NCBI RefSeq assembly: GCF_963678975.1
Contig: NC_089275.1
Location: 17,372,220-17,436,219 of the forward strand
Direction of reading: 5' to 3'
From: Dysidea avara
Lineage: Eukaryota; Porifera; Demospongiae; Dictyoceratida; Dysideidae
DNA length: 64,000 bases
Below the pieces are notes generated by a model. That model did no database searches. It was not told the origin of the DNA and worked only from the letters and a program-made list of their open reading frames with translations. The position numbers were made by a program, and so were the translations under genes. The number at the start of each line of letters is the position of its first letter. Position 1 is the stretch's first letter. Positions 1 through 10,954 of the stretch are shown here, in pieces.

Positions 1-1015
1 TGAAATTTTGTGCTACTCAGACTGGACAACTCAGACTGGACAGTGAGTAAATACACCTTTAACTTTCTCAAACGTAGTTTGGCACTCTTCAGACCATGTG
101 AATTCTCTTCATTGGTGCAGTAGGTTAGTCAGTAGTTCAGTAATAACTGCGAAGTTCTTGCAAAAATGACGATACTAGCCAGCCATCCCTAGAAATCACA
201 TTAGCTCTTTCTTATTCTTTAGAATGGGAAACTTTGATATTGCTTCAACCTTGGCATCTATTGGCTTCACTTCTGCTTGTCTCACAATATGGCCTAAATA
301 ACTGACTTGTGCACAACCAAATTCACTCTTCACAATATTAACAGTCAACTTTGCTTCCTTAAGTTGATCAAAAAAAGGTTCTCAGTTGTTTAACGTGGTC
401 ACTCCAATTATTACTGTAAATAATTGCATTGTCACTTCACATCCCTCTACCTCAGCTGTCACTTGATTAATGAAACACTGAAATGTCGCAGGTGCATTTC
501 TTATGCCAAATGACATCACCTTATATTGGAATAGCCCATAAGGTGTTACGAATGCTGATATCTCCATTGCTAAGCCAATAGCCTTTCAGCATATCGAATT
601 TGCTGACATACTTAGACTGACCAATTCAATCAATACAATTCTCGATCCGAGGAAGGGGTATAAATCTGGCTTAGTTAGCGCATTGACTTTACGAAAGTCA
701 GTACAGAATCTAAATGTCTTGTCAGTCTTTGATACCAAAATGCGTGGAGAACTCCAAGCACTGTGACTCTGTTCAATTAAATTGTTCTTCAGCAATGTAC
801 TCTACCTCCTGTTTGAGTAGTCTTCACTTCTCAGGGTTTACTCTATAAGGATGTTGTTTAACTGGGCCAGCACTTCCCACATCTACGTCATGACATACAA
901 CATCTGTTCTTGAAGGGACATCTGGGAACAGCACAAGGTTACTCTGTATCAAATCTCTAGTTCAGCAGCTTGTGAATGACTGAGATGACCCAACTTGGAC
1001 TTGAGATTGGAAATA
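1..1015 (-). pseudogene. Gypsy reverse transcriptase, partial and degraded
   Basis: Several minus-strand frames reconstruct RT in order. First comes a pre-RT block (LIQSNLVLFPDVPSRTD, near 900-960). The fingers follow (LKNNLIEQSHSAWSSPRILV and RFCTDFRKVNALTKPDLYP, 650-795), then the palm with TPYGLFQYKVMSFGIRNAPATFQ (about 485-550). A degraded position where the catalytic YxDD box should stand lies near 415-440. The thumb/connection continues (VNIVKSEFGCAQVSYLGHIV, then FLGMAG) down to the window edge. Multiple stops and frameshifts make it non-functional. Confidence 0.85.
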
Positions 1016-1219
1016 ATTTGTGAGTTGATCAATCCAATCCCACATAATCAAACAGGTTATCCTCATCCTCCTTCAATCTTACACTCTTATCAGTTGTTAA
1101 TAAGGCAACTGGGGCTACTGACTTACCAGCAGAACTATCATCTTTCGCATGATATTCCTTAAGTATAAATTTAAAAATAAAGTAGGAATCCAAGCAATAA
1201 AAGTAGTGAAACAAGAGAA

Positions 1220-1487
1220 GAACGATGGTAGTTATTACAGCATACAGTAGCTCTTTGATGAAATCATTCTATGTCACCGTGGGATTGGGGGTGGTAAGCC
1301 AAAGATCTGTGCTGAGTAATATCAATTCGTGCATCACCTGTTGAGAAGTTGTCGACATAAAATTTAGACCCTTGGTTGGATTGAATGTGTTTAGGCAGAC
1401 AAGAGCTTTTTTATAGTACGAGCTTTAATATTCCGAAGGGGAATAGCCTCAGGAAATCTGGTGGTAACACACATAATAGTAAACAGG
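1220..1487 (-). pseudogene. Gypsy integrase, rest of catalytic core
   Basis: Minus-strand translation gives LFTIMCVTTRFPEAIPLRNI, then KARTIKKAL, then a damaged QSNQGSKF block (second catalytic Asp position, here Asn) and an AYHPQSHGDIE block that contains the expected catalytic Glu, followed by a stop. The order and motifs match a Gypsy integrase core. Downstream, about 1155-1225 looks like a fragment of the AAGTATAAGGAAAATT MITE family rather than integrase C-terminus. Confidence 0.75.
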
Positions 1488-2311
1488 TAATAGGCCAATT
1501 TCATGTAAAGGAAAGTATTTTAATTGATTTTTTTAAATTGTGGTTGTGCAACCACTGGATGCTATGGTTAGCCTTAAAAACATACAGAAACTATTGGGAA
1601 ACGGACAACCATGGACACAAAATCGATTGTCACATAGAATCTTATGGAAATATCCGAGTGTTTAAAGCAGTACTGTAAACTACATTGATTTCTACACCCT
1701 GTAGTGTTTGTCTGCTGCAAATACGCTAAGCCACTAGCAAGTTATGAGCCAATAAACGTTAGAATGCTTAAAATGCATGATGAAAATGTTTCCTGGAGAC
1801 AAAACACATAAGCAGCTGCTTGTTATCCTTGCTTACCAGACAACCAGTACAAGAGCAAGCTTTACTATCACCTGGATGATGTATCTTCGTGAACACGCTG
1901 TTAATTTATTAGCTGTCATGAATGCCTGCAAAGTGATTCGTAACAAAGACTATTGCTAAGACTTGTTGAAGTTCCTGCGTTATTTTCTGACTTCGAACTT
2001 ACGAATATCAGCTGTGGAAAGCCTTGTCTGGTAACATTTCTAACTTTACCACCCTATTAACTCAGGAATGTTTTGCCCTATTCACAGCAGACAACCATGA
2101 AACGAAAGAGAAATCAATGTAGTTTCTTTCCACTACAGAAAATTAGAACATACCGTATACTTTGAAAGTTACCAAAGTTTTACTGCTGGCTATCATCGTT
2201 TTGTCAATGGCTTCAATACATTTTTATGGGCATTCACAACATCCAGTGGTTACACAATAGACAATTAACACTGATTGCATTCTTAAGGCCTTACGTGAAA
2301 CTGGCCTATTA
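1488..2311. mobile_element. ~0.8-kb non-autonomous TIR element inserted in the integrase
   Basis: Both ends carry inverted copies of a roughly 24-bp repeat: TAATAGGCCAATTTCATG on the left and its near-complement GTGAAACTGGCCTATTA on the right. The insertion separates two consecutive parts of one integrase core: KTKSGN ends at about 2312 and LFTIMC begins at about 1487, with essentially no integrase codons missing. No transposase-like ORF is visible inside. A target-site duplication cannot be assigned unambiguously because the terminal TAATA/TATTA is itself inverted. Superfamily unknown. Confidence 0.65.
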
Positions 2312-2575
2312 TTTCCTGATTTGGTCTTCGGTAATGGTCCAACACAATCAGCAAGCACTCTACTAAACAGTTCCTCTAACGTTGGTTGGTGCCTTGTGTC
2401 CTCTACAGTTGGAATTGGTTTTAAAGGAGATACAGGGGGTTTCTGGTTGGGTTTTCCAACCACTTGACAGGTCTGACAATTAAGACCTGCAGAATTTTAC
2501 TACATCCTTATGAAGACCCAGCCAGTAAAAATGAGATAAAACTTTTTTTATTATTAATGTTCAAGTGCCCTGCCA
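2312..2575 (-). pseudogene. Gypsy integrase, N-terminal (zinc-binding) part and start of catalytic core
   Basis: The minus strand encodes a degenerate zinc-binding region (FYWLGLHKDVVKFCRS, then CQTCQVVGKPNQ) and the beginning of the catalytic core, with the characteristic DCVGPLPKTKSGN. The first catalytic Asp should be the D of ADCVGPL. A stop and a frameshift lie in the zinc-binding part. The core is interrupted immediately after KTKSGN by the TIR element at 1488-2311 and resumes at 1487. Confidence 0.75.
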
Positions 2576-2961
2576 AGGGCGACTCATGTGCTAGACTTAA
2601 AATATCTTCACGATAACAATTGGGTACAACAATTTGATGACTCACCTGCCATTCTTTGTCAGCAGCAAATATGCATGGCCCATTTATGCATCAGTACACC
2701 AGACCTCATATAAAAACAAACAGGTGCCTTGGCAGCTTCAGATTCACATAATACACCTTGCAGCAGCAGGATCAGTTCGGAGCCTGACTGCTGACGATCT
2801 ATTAATTGGTTGGTAGGAACAGGACACTTCATGTTCACATCATTCTCGTGGTCATCAGTAGAACAGTTATCGTATAGAACATTGTCATCAGCAAGAAAAG
2901 TATCAGATAATTTACAAAATGGCTTTTGACAGGATCATCTGCCAACAATAAAGACTATTTC

Positions 2962-3566
2962 TTAGCCTGTTTGGCCATTGCATGAGTCACCATGCAAGCA
3001 GGGAATAAGCCAGGAATTTCCTGTAGTTTCATTAGTGCTATCAGACACACAAGGAAGACTACATAAACATGGATCAACCATAACTTTGGCACCAGCTAAA
3101 TCATTACCCAGGAGCAAGCTCACTCCTTCCACAGGCAATGTTGGCTGAACACCAACAATAATAGGACCAGACACAAGATCTGACTTCAAAAATACTCTGT
3201 GGAGAGGGACACAAGAAAAGCCTAGTTCAACTCCACGATTTAGAACAGTTTCTCCAGTAGCGCAAGAACTCCTTCAGCTAGTAATGATTGAGAGGCTCCT
3301 GTATCACAAAGGATCTGTTTCGACTTCTCCACACCATTCTCATCAATAGAGACAGACCCTTGCGATATAAATGGTTTAAATGTATCAGGGGTCTTAGCTG
3401 CAACCTTTCTGGAGGAATGGCCGCTAGTAGTCACCAAGGTGTTGCCTTTCTTCTTATCCTTCTTCTCCAAAGCCCAACATTCAGATAACAGGTGTCCTTG
3501 CCGCTTACAATAAACACAAACAAGTCCAGATCTCAACATCATACCTCTGTTAGACCCTGATCTCAT
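2962..3566 (-). pseudogene. Gypsy nucleocapsid CCHC knuckle plus aspartic protease, frameshifted
   Basis: Two minus-strand reading frames form one module. The first (3566-3240) carries a retroviral-type zinc knuckle C-x2-C-x4-H-x4-C (CVYCKRQGHLLSEC, about 3477-3518), then a basic linker, then the protease active-site motif LCDTGAS near 3290-3310. It stops at 3240. The second frame (3189-2962) continues the protease with a segment including VSGPIIVGVQPTLPVEG and the C-terminal hallmark LLGNDLAG. The break between the two shows the copy is dead. In the living family this protein would package element RNA (knuckle) and cleave the polyprotein (protease). Confidence 0.8.
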
Positions 3567-3576
3567 GGGTGAGTAG

Positions 3577-3905
3577 AATTATTATCCACAATTGCTGGAG
3601 GGAAAACAGCTGTCGTGCCCTTGAGCTTAGAGATAGTAACACTCTTGTATTCAGGTGTAGAACTTATACTCTGATGAGTGAATTTATAGTCATCCGCTAA
3701 GGTTGTTGCCCTTTGTAATTCTTCCACTTACTGCTCTTCTAAGTAAGTCTTGGCTTTAACAGGAACACAACCTTTAAACTCTTTTAAAAGGACTAACTGT
3801 TTGAGCTTGTCAAAACTATTTCCAACTTGTTGGGAAGTACACCATCTGTTGAAAAGTGCCTCCTTCTGTCGAGCAAATCAGCGCCCACATGCAATTTTAC
3901 TGCTG
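3577..3905 (-). pseudogene. Gypsy gag C-terminal remnant
   Basis: Conceptual translation of the minus strand, switching frames, gives a Leu/Lys-rich stretch resembling the end of a capsid region (a segment reading LKQLVLLKEFKGCVPVKAKT, then LQRATTLADDYKFTHQS). It lies directly upstream of the CCHC knuckle, where Gag should end. At least one in-frame stop and a frame change break it. Its upstream limit cannot be placed. Confidence 0.55.
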
Positions 3906-4229
3906 CACGTATTTCCCTATTATTAAAGAGTTAACCATTATTTCATTTGATTAAGGATGTGCAGTTCAGTTTTCAAGATTGTTGCACTCATACAGTAGCT
4001 ACGTACCTTATCCAAGGGAATGTGAAAGATTGGTGCAATGAAATCATTGAGTGTATTATGCTTCAAAATTTTCCTATTATGTTTTTTGGCATTTCCCCAA
4101 TTTTCTACCTATTACACTTGTTTTATACTTTCAGAAATGCAGTATGCTTCTTTGTGCAGAGAAATTCTTCTTATGTGAATGTAGACGTATTACTTCAACT
4201 GCAACATACAAATATAGGATTGGGCAATA
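3906..4229. other. No feature recognised
   Basis: Spacer between the Gypsy remnant and the next MITE. The longest open frame here shows no domain, no composition bias suggesting coding, and no splice-consistent extension. Confidence 0.5.
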
Positions 4230-4693
4230 CAATGGCGGATCTAGGATGGGGCATTTGGGGCAAATGCTCCCCCCCTTCCATCTCTCACCTTGTGTCAGGC
4301 ACATTTCTGATTAAAATAGCTACTAACTTCATGCCATCCCAAGAAATTCATGAACATACACACATTTTACTACAAATTCATCTTAACCAAAGCGAACCAA
4401 ACTCAAACTAGCTGTGAAATTGTCACCCAGCACCTTCGTGTGCATTAAGCGCCTCAAAAAAGAATTATCATATTGCAGTTCAAGACATTCAGAGTCTTTT
4501 AAACACCTTTTAAAGACTTCACAACCATCTGAAAAGGACAAAATGGCAAAAATAAACAGTCAGACACTACTAAAGGGTGATTATTTGCTGCTTCAAAAAA
4601 ACAGCACTGAACTAGAGAATCTGGCTCTCCCCAACCACTTACAACTTAGCATGTTTGTGCCCCTTCCCTTGCCAACTCCTGGATCCGCCCCTG
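4230..4693. mobile_element. hAT-like MITE (CAGGGGCGGATCCAGGA-type termini)
   Basis: The left end reads CAATGGCGGATCTAGGATGG. The right end, reverse-complemented, reads CAGGGGCGGATCCAGGAGTT. Both continue into G-rich sub-terminal tracts. CAGGGGCGGATCCAGG is a terminus typical of animal hAT non-autonomous elements. An 8-bp target duplication is not clear (GGGCAATA versus CGATATAC), so the copy is probably old. The reading frames inside are not convincing genes. Confidence 0.6.
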
Positions 4694-5928
4694 CGATATA
4701 CCGGTTTGCTGCTTCTTATTACAACTACACACTTACACGTGTTAACAACACCATATGCGACTGGATCTGCAAAAACTGTTTTTATCACCAAAGACAGGAA
4801 GTTTGATTTTTTTATACAAACACAAAGCTTAATGAATGTACTATCAAATATCACTGTCACAGTCGACCAGAGTAAAGTGGTCTGCTTTTGTTGGCTGCTT
4901 TTTTAAAGCACAGTGGCGAGCCATACGAGTGGCCTGGAGTCTTGATGGAGCCCTGGCCAACCAGGAGATGGCTGTGTGTGGCTGTGCAGCTCCGTGGTGT
5001 TGGACAATGACCTGTGCTGTAAATTTCCTTCCATTTTAGCCTGTTCTGAGCCCTGAATGACCCATAACTTGGCCTAATTCATCCCAACACGTTTCTTTTC
5101 AATTTTTGAACACCATCTTGCCCACCTTCCAGGGCCCCCGCCTCCCACCCTTCTGGAGCTCGCCTGATACAGACAACCTCGGTATAAAACTATCTAAAAT
5201 GGCAGGAAACTTAGCTGTTGGCTACTCCTTCAGTGGATGATCTGGAAGGTAAGAAATTGCTATAAAATGTGTGAAAATTTGGTATGCATAGCTACCACCA
5301 CTGGCCAGCTACAACACTCTGAATATTTAAAACCAACGTTTCTCGATTCTTTTAAATGGGCGATAAGAACGGTTTTCCCAGAGACAGTCACATATTGTAC
5401 TTGTCGATCAGTATTTCAGTCTCCTTGTACTAGCAAACAAGCCTAACCCATGCACTACTATGCAAAGTGATGTACTAATTATTAGAATACACACGAGGCA
5501 CATGTACTGGATGCAACACTACTGTGATTATGAGACTAAGTAGTTAAAGCTTAGTAATTAAGTCTTTGTAAATTATCTGTCAGCTATACATAGGATCTAT
5601 GCCTCCTTCAAGATTTATATGCATTCCATGGAACCTCAAGTTAGGCTAATTTTTCCACACTGGTAGTAAACAAACTTCACCCATGCTAATATAATGTGTA
5701 AACTGTTTTTGAGAGCACTTACTATAGTTCATTTCAATACCGTAATATTTGCAATAATCATGATAATAAGCTTCACAATAACCGTGGAAGTAAATATTCA
5801 ACATCACCCAACCCTACATACAAACAATAATAAGGGATACATGTGCTCCAGATTTAGTAGCCATATTGTAGCAGGGGGTCTGTGGACATATCTATAGTCC
5901 CTCAGAAGTTATAGACCAAGCTACAGGC

Positions 5929-5929
<1 letters not shown>
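4694..5929. other. Unassigned non-coding sequence
   Basis: A stretch near 4750-4770 (ATATGCGACTGGATCTGCAAAA) resembles the terminus of the TATGTGACCGGGCCTGCGAAAA MITE family found at 17.4, 29.1 and 46.1 kb, and may be a solo end. Nothing else recognisable. Confidence 0.4.

Positions 5930-5971
<42 letters not shown>
5930..5971. repeat. (TA)n microsatellite
   Basis: About 21 uninterrupted TA units. Confidence 0.97.
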
Positions 5972-5974
<3 letters not shown>

Positions 5975-6194
5975 TGTCGATATTAATATCCAGTCATAAT
6001 TGTGGTATATATAATGTACCATACAGGTAGTTTGTTACACTGTTAAAATTCACCATAACACTTTATGGGTGTCCATATTATTGTTTAAATTCAACATCCT
6101 AGGAATTGCTGTGTAGGTGCTGTGATGACACTTGCATGGTGTTACAGAGGAGCACTTAACTGTTACAAAAAGTATAATAGTACAATATGGTAGG

Positions 6195-6480
6195 GACATC
6201 AAAGGTGTGGGTGTGGCCCACGATATAATATAACCCAAAAACCTGCCTCGATTTTTCCTCACAACAACATGACAGTATTGGTTGGGTAAAATCAAGCTCA
6301 AAAGTGTCTTCAGATCGACCCGAAACATTTCTGTGAAATTGTTACAGAATTTTTTAAAACAATTATTCTACAGAATTTTCTACTGCCTGCTTGCCTGATG
6401 CCTTCAGTCAAGCATAGCAGAAAACTGGCTACAGCTACAGCCCTAATTCTTTCGCAGAAACATTTCTAGTTTGCTTAAGA
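6195..6480. repeat. Fragment of dispersed repeat family 1
   Basis: Contains CAGTATTGGTTGGGTA, AAGTGTCTTCAG and a CCTGATGCCTTCAGTCAAGC block, in the same order as the copies at 49.6-50.2 kb and 50.5-51.2 kb. Divergent and truncated. Confidence 0.55.
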
Positions 6481-7130
6481 AAAAAACTTTGGTATATGTA
6501 TATTGATAATCATACAATGCTTGCACTATTGTCTTACCTTCTTTACCATGGCCATCAGTCAAGGTTCTACTGCTGAATGTTAATAGACTGCAGTACAGCT
6601 TCCGTCTACCAGTGTATAGTACATCAAACTATTTGAATACACGTGGCCATTGCACCAAACTATTTGAACACATGTGGCTCGCTGTTGATATCAATCAGCG
6701 AGAGCAACTCACGGCGAACTAGCAACGTGTAAGTCAATAATATAGTTTAGTAACAAAGTTAAACCGAGTCAGGTCATTCAGGTCCCGCTACACAGATTAT
6801 CCGGGTCTGACCCCACATGCTAAATTAATTAGTGTAATGATGTGGACATGTAGTACCACGTCATAGCGTAGCCCTGCTTCTTTCGTGAGCCACATCCACT
6901 TATGTAAATTACTGTCTGTAGACATATGGTAGCCACACCCATTCATCAGTCTGTAGGTATGCATGAATCATATCCATTATTGTCTGCAGGGCCACACCCA
7001 CTGATAGTTGTGATTATATGAGTCATAATCTAATACAATAGGGCTATGATTTACTCTATATAATATTGTGACTGGTTTTGTGAAAAGCAGGCTATTTATG
7101 GTCATGAGCTTGCAAAAAAATTTCACGAAC

Positions 7131-7419
7131 AAGTATAAGAAAAAAATTTGGAATTTTAAATTAGAGTAGGGACAGTGTATAGCGCTGCAATAAAAAGCAC
7201 TGAAACAAGCTGGACTGCAGTAGTATGTAATGTCCAAATACTGTAAAACAATAAGAAGTGAATATCCATACTGTGCATTGAGTGTAGCACAGTAGGGATA
7301 TTCACTTCTTATTGTTATACAGTATTTGGACGTTACGTACTACAATCCAGTACTTTTTATTGCAGCACTATACACTATCCCTACTCTAGTTTAAAATTCC
7401 TAATTTTTTATTATACTTG
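7131..7419. mobile_element. Foldback MITE, almost wholly palindromic
   Basis: The left arm begins AAGTATAAGAAAAAAATTTG at 7131 and the right arm ends with its near-complement TTTTTTATTATACTT at 7419. The arms are about 130-145 bp each around a loop of roughly 12 bp near 7275-7286. One arm carries a short extra block (GAAACAAGC). The outermost AAGTATAAGGAAAATT-type sequence is shared with copies at 24.6, 39.9, 50.3 and 51.3 kb. Confidence 0.8.
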
Positions 7420-7424
7420 TTATA

Positions 7425-8430
7425 TATATATTACATGATTTACTTCAATATTTGGAAATATTATTGCAATACTCTAATAGAGTGCACATATTTTGAGGAC
7501 TTCTAAGAGAACATACATAGAATGTTCTATATAGAACAGTCCAGTACTTCTATTGTTAGATCTATGAAATTACACTAAAATGATTATTTAGAAGCACCAA
7601 AATTTTCATTTATAAAGCATAAATTAAGTGAGGTGATCAGCCAAGATAGCAGTAGTTCAGTGGTCAAGGATGCGGGTGTTAAGCCTGGGTATGGAGGTTC
7701 CTGGTATGAAATCTCGTAAACTTTTTTTGATATTTCTGTGCACCTTTTTACCCCAATGTGACTGGTCTATTAGAGTATCTCAAGCCCATGATTTTACACT
7801 TGATTGATTTTTGCTTTATATAATGTTGCAGCTGTATTTCTATTGCTATTCAAACTATCAAAAGGCACTGCTACAATGATCAGGCTATCTACACACCACT
7901 TTTCAAGCTATTCCTATACTTGGTTTACCCTGTAACCATAACAAAAGTTTGATCTTTTTTATGTGAATAAAAACTCATAACTCCTTGGATATTCATCAGA
8001 CTTGGTACATAAATTCACTTTTATGCTCTTCATTTGCTCAAAAGATAGAGGCAATCAAATTACACGTTTACATTTTACAGCAATTTTTGCAAAGTGTGCG
8101 AAAAGAAATCAAAGCCCCATATAGAATAAGAAAAAACAAAGAAAATAAATTGAAACTTTGAACACCCATATCTCATAAGTGGCTGTTGTGAATTTAATCA
8201 AATTTGCTGTGTGGCCTACCCTTGCTGGCGGACAGCTACAATGCAAAAATGGTGTCCTTTGGAGAAGGTACCATAGAGCTATGAATGTGTGAAAAAGCTG
8301 TTTTCTTTCTTCCTGTTAATATACTCACGGTGTGGCACGCCAGCTTTCTTACAAATGTTTGACTTACTGATCTATTTTTGAAATGGAATATATATGACTT
8401 GTAACCAGAATCATAAACATGTCTGAAACT
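7425..8430 (-). repeat. Dispersed repeat family F/H, copy 1 (SINE-like unit inside)
   Basis: The reverse complement of this interval matches, block by block, 20393-21105 (part F) and 22430-22625 (part H). Shared blocks include GGGGTAAAAAGGTGCA, the ACTCTAATAGA motif, CATGATTTTACAC (complement of TGTAAATCATG) and the GCCACACC...ACAGGAAGAAA region. In this copy F and H are separated only by a 0.1-kb SINE-like unit at 7645-7735. In the other copy a truncated LINE sits at the same junction. Confidence 0.6.
7645..7735 (+). repeat. tRNA-derived SINE-like unit
   Basis: Contains a box A-like GTAGTTCAGTGGTCAAGGA and, about 45 bp on, a box B-like GGAGGTTCCTGGTATGAAATC, followed by a T-rich tail. It does not fold into an intact cloverleaf, so it is a SINE head rather than a tRNA gene. 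Confidence 0.5.
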
Positions 8431-8879
8431 ACAGCTAGCTTTTTTTTGCCTACCGACCAACCCATTTTGTTGTAAAATAAAATCTAAGAACAACTTTTCA
8501 ATCAGGTGTAATAATAATAATCTATCTAGCTAGCTATATTGCAGCAAGTGCTAATGATAATGGATAATTTTAATGACTCGCCCGCCCACACTCTACATTT
8601 GGTGAAAAACAGAAAAAACACCAATAGCTATTGGCCAAAGTTGTTTCTATACATACATACATACTAAGAAGTAAGGTAAAAATCTGACGGTAAGTAAATT
8701 TTTATTTCAGCCAATTCAGTTGGCAATTCTCAACAGCATGCTTGGCCCAGACCACCCCCACTGAGTAATTAAAATAACAGTTAAAGCCTTTGAAGCCTGC
8801 AATTATACCCCCAGTATATACCTGTATATCCGACTCTTGCATAAAACTGTCACCACTAAAACACGTAATCAGAGCATTT

Positions 8880-9010
8880 ACATAAAATCACCAAGGCCAG
8901 GCAAACTTGATTACTTGCTTCTCATCCACAAAAATTCGGATTTCCATGCAGGTAGGATGTCATTTTTCATTATTCATTATTAAAGAAAATACTCCAAATC
9001 AAGCTGTCTG
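8880..9010 (-). repeat. Family E MITE fragment
   Basis: AAGGCCAGGCAAACTTGATT and the following block (CATTTTTCATTATTCATTATTAAA) are the reverse complement of 15660-15755, the right part of a fuller copy at 15.4-15.8 kb. Confidence 0.6.
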
Positions 9011-9074
9011 TTACTATAATGCTGTTGATATTTAGCCAGTCATTGCTATTTTAAAAAGCTTAGAAAAAATCATG

Positions 9075-9190
9075 ACACAAAAAGGTATGAGACAAAGACA
9101 AAACTGTGACAAGACTGAGGCTCAAACCCACACATCCAGGTTTGGAGTACCCACGCTCTACCACTGTATGAACCACCGGCGCTTGCTGGC
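9075..9190 (-). repeat. tRNA-derived SINE-like unit, minus strand
   Basis: On the minus strand a box A-like GGTTCATACAGTGGTAGAGC is followed at typical spacing by a box B-like GGGTTTGAGCCTCA, then a T-rich tail with repeated TTGTC. No intact tRNA fold is apparent. Confidence 0.55.
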
Positions 9191-9340
9191 TACTCCTCTT
9201 GTTTTTTTACTATTTAAACGTTACAAATATAAATACTATATTATAATCTAACCCATACCAGTGAAGAAGAAACCAAAACCCGACCCTAACCTTAACCTGA
9301 CGTTTGCCTGTTAAACATAATGATGACTTTTCACTGTCTG

Positions 9341-10482
9341 TATGAAGGTAAGTTTTTGGGTGAGTTCGAGGTGAGCTGAAGTTGGCCCAGCTTTGCTGGG
9401 ATGCTCGCTTTGCCGACTTGCTCCAATCCAAAGGCGTAAGAATGATTTTCAGAGTGGGGGGCCAAAGATTGCCATGACCAGTTAACTATAAACCCATGCA
9501 GACACACAGAGTCCCATTGATACGGCTCCTCTGTAGACTACCCAGTTCATACGTGCAGTTATATAAAGGTGTTGTGGAGTGTGTTATCACTAGCTAATAG
9601 CCCTACACCTATACTGCATACCTATATCTCTTCACTCCCTACACCCGCCACTATGCTCCTCTACACCTACTGCATGTGCTTGATGCATGTATGTATCACA
9701 TGAGAAATCATGGTCACATGAAGGTCTTTTCTTTATGCGAACTTTATGTACTTCACACAAGGATTACAGCATTAATAGTTGTTATCCGCAAAGTGAAACA
9801 TTGTTACCTTTAAGGAACTATAAGCTGGGATGTCCGTTCTAGCAGGTGTTCCCAAACCGAGTGTAGATCACATGAATACCACACTGCATTCATGGTTGGC
9901 CACTTTGATTTTCAACATCCTTGTTTGTTTCTCTTCATAAATCAATTTCACCACAACGTCTTAATAATGTATGGTTTTTAATCGTCGGTATTCAGCAACT
10001 CCCATACACTCGCGCACTACAGTGTGACTGCCCTCTTAGACTAAGATCTGTTACCACCCTCAATTCGAGTTAAATCTTTCCCACATCACGGATATGACAC
10101 TCTTTCTACTGTTCAAACTTCTCACTGCATGGGATCCAGGAAATATTTGAACAACAAATATCACGTGCAAGCAGAACAGAAATAAAATTACAGGCGCTTT
10201 TGTGTTTAATACAGTGCCTCATACAGTACAATGAATGGCTTGATTGCAGTGGACTGATGATGCCACACCCCATAGTGCTTTTACGTGATGGTTGTATGGC
10301 TTCTCGTATGGAGGTATACATTTCTGTGTGTATATATAACTTTGGCTGATTGGCTACTAGTACCCAAAAAGTGGGGGGCCAAAACATGCTTTTGAAAATA
10401 GTGTGGGGCCCGGCCCCCCGGTTCCGACGCCCTTGCTCCAACTTTAGCTCGCCTCGAACTCACCCAAAAACTTACCTTCATA
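9341..10482. mobile_element. Short palindromic element split by a later hAT insertion
   Basis: TATGAAGGTAAGTTTTTGGG with TGAGTTCGAGGTGAGC (9341-9376) is the inverted complement of GCTCGCCTCGAACTCACC with CAAAAACTTACCTTCATA (10447-10482). The arms lie about 1.07 kb apart only because the element at 9429-10435 sits between them. Before that insertion the palindrome would have been about 130-150 bp. Confidence 0.7.
9429..10435. mobile_element. hAT-like non-autonomous element, ~1 kb, nested
   Basis: The left end is CAAAGGCGTAAGAATGATTT with GTGGGGGGCC shortly inside. The reverse-complemented right end is CAAGGGCGTCGGAACCGGGG leading to GGGGCCCC and the same GGGGGGCCAAA block. The flanks are CTCCAATC (9421-9428) and CTCCAACT (10436-10443), an 8-bp target duplication with two differences, as expected for an older hAT insertion. 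The open frames inside look non-coding. Confidence 0.65.
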
Positions 10483-10536
10483 CAACTAGTGTGTTTGATA
10501 CTCGAGTTATAGGTGACACTTCCTAATGAGACCATA

Positions 10537-10882
10537 TGCGCGCCAAGGCGTGGTACTTTATTACATCATCAAAATAACGCATCCGCCATTTTTTGAGGGC
10601 AAAAAACGGTAGCTACGCATTCTATGCATACGAATTTTTTTTTTAATGCTAATACGAAGGAATCGTGCTAAAAGATACAGTAGCACTGGTATAAAGTAAG
10701 TTACTGGGTAAAAGTATATAACATACTTGCTGTATGGCGAGTTATCATGTTCCGCCTAGGGAAGGTTTTTGCAATAGCCGGAACGCTCAATACTTTTGCC
10801 CTCACTTTTCTCGTAAACTATCGCGAAAACCGAGCAGTAGCAACTTTTTCCCGGTTTTTGCCAGACCACGCCTTGGCACGCA
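10537..10882. mobile_element. MITE with GCGCGCCAAGGCGTGGT termini
   Basis: CGCGCCAAGGCGTGGTACTT at the left is matched by ACCACGCCTTGGCACGC at the right, in inverted orientation. The open frame 10734-10916 lies inside and crosses the terminal repeat, so it is not a host gene. No target duplication was identified. Confidence 0.65.
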
Positions 10883-10954
10883 CAAGGTCTATACAACAAA
10901 CGACCGGCTAAACTAACTTTTTGCACGGTGACCGGCTAATTATACACACTTCGT

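Larger units (their letters stand above)
1..3905 (-). mobile_element. Decayed Ty3/Gypsy LTR retrotransposon with Gmr1-like order (gag-PR-IN-RT), truncated by window edge
   Basis: On the minus strand, reading from high to low coordinates, one meets a Gag C-terminal remnant, a CCHC knuckle, an aspartic protease, an integrase and then a reverse transcriptase. All are broken by stops and frameshifts. Canonical Ty3/Gypsy elements place RT-RNase H before integrase. Here only about 0.4 kb separates protease from the integrase zinc-binding region, so no RT fits between them, and RT follows integrase instead. That order is known for Gmr1-type Gypsy elements. The residues themselves (FGIRNAPATFQ in RT, DCVGPLPKTKSGN in IN, LLGNDLAG in PR) are Gypsy-like, not Copia-like. 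RNase H and the 3' LTR would lie beyond position 1; no LTR is recognisable at the upstream end. A rearrangement joining two elements remains possible. Confidence 0.8.

Noticed and set aside
3947..4411. 154-codon plus-strand frame
   Set aside because: Overlaps the end of the Gypsy remnant and the left end of a MITE; no domain and low-complexity hydrophobic composition.
7645..9190. tRNA genes
   Set aside because: Box A/B-like sequences are present at 7.65 and 9.1 kb but the stems do not pair into a cloverleaf and T-rich tails follow; SINE-like instead.
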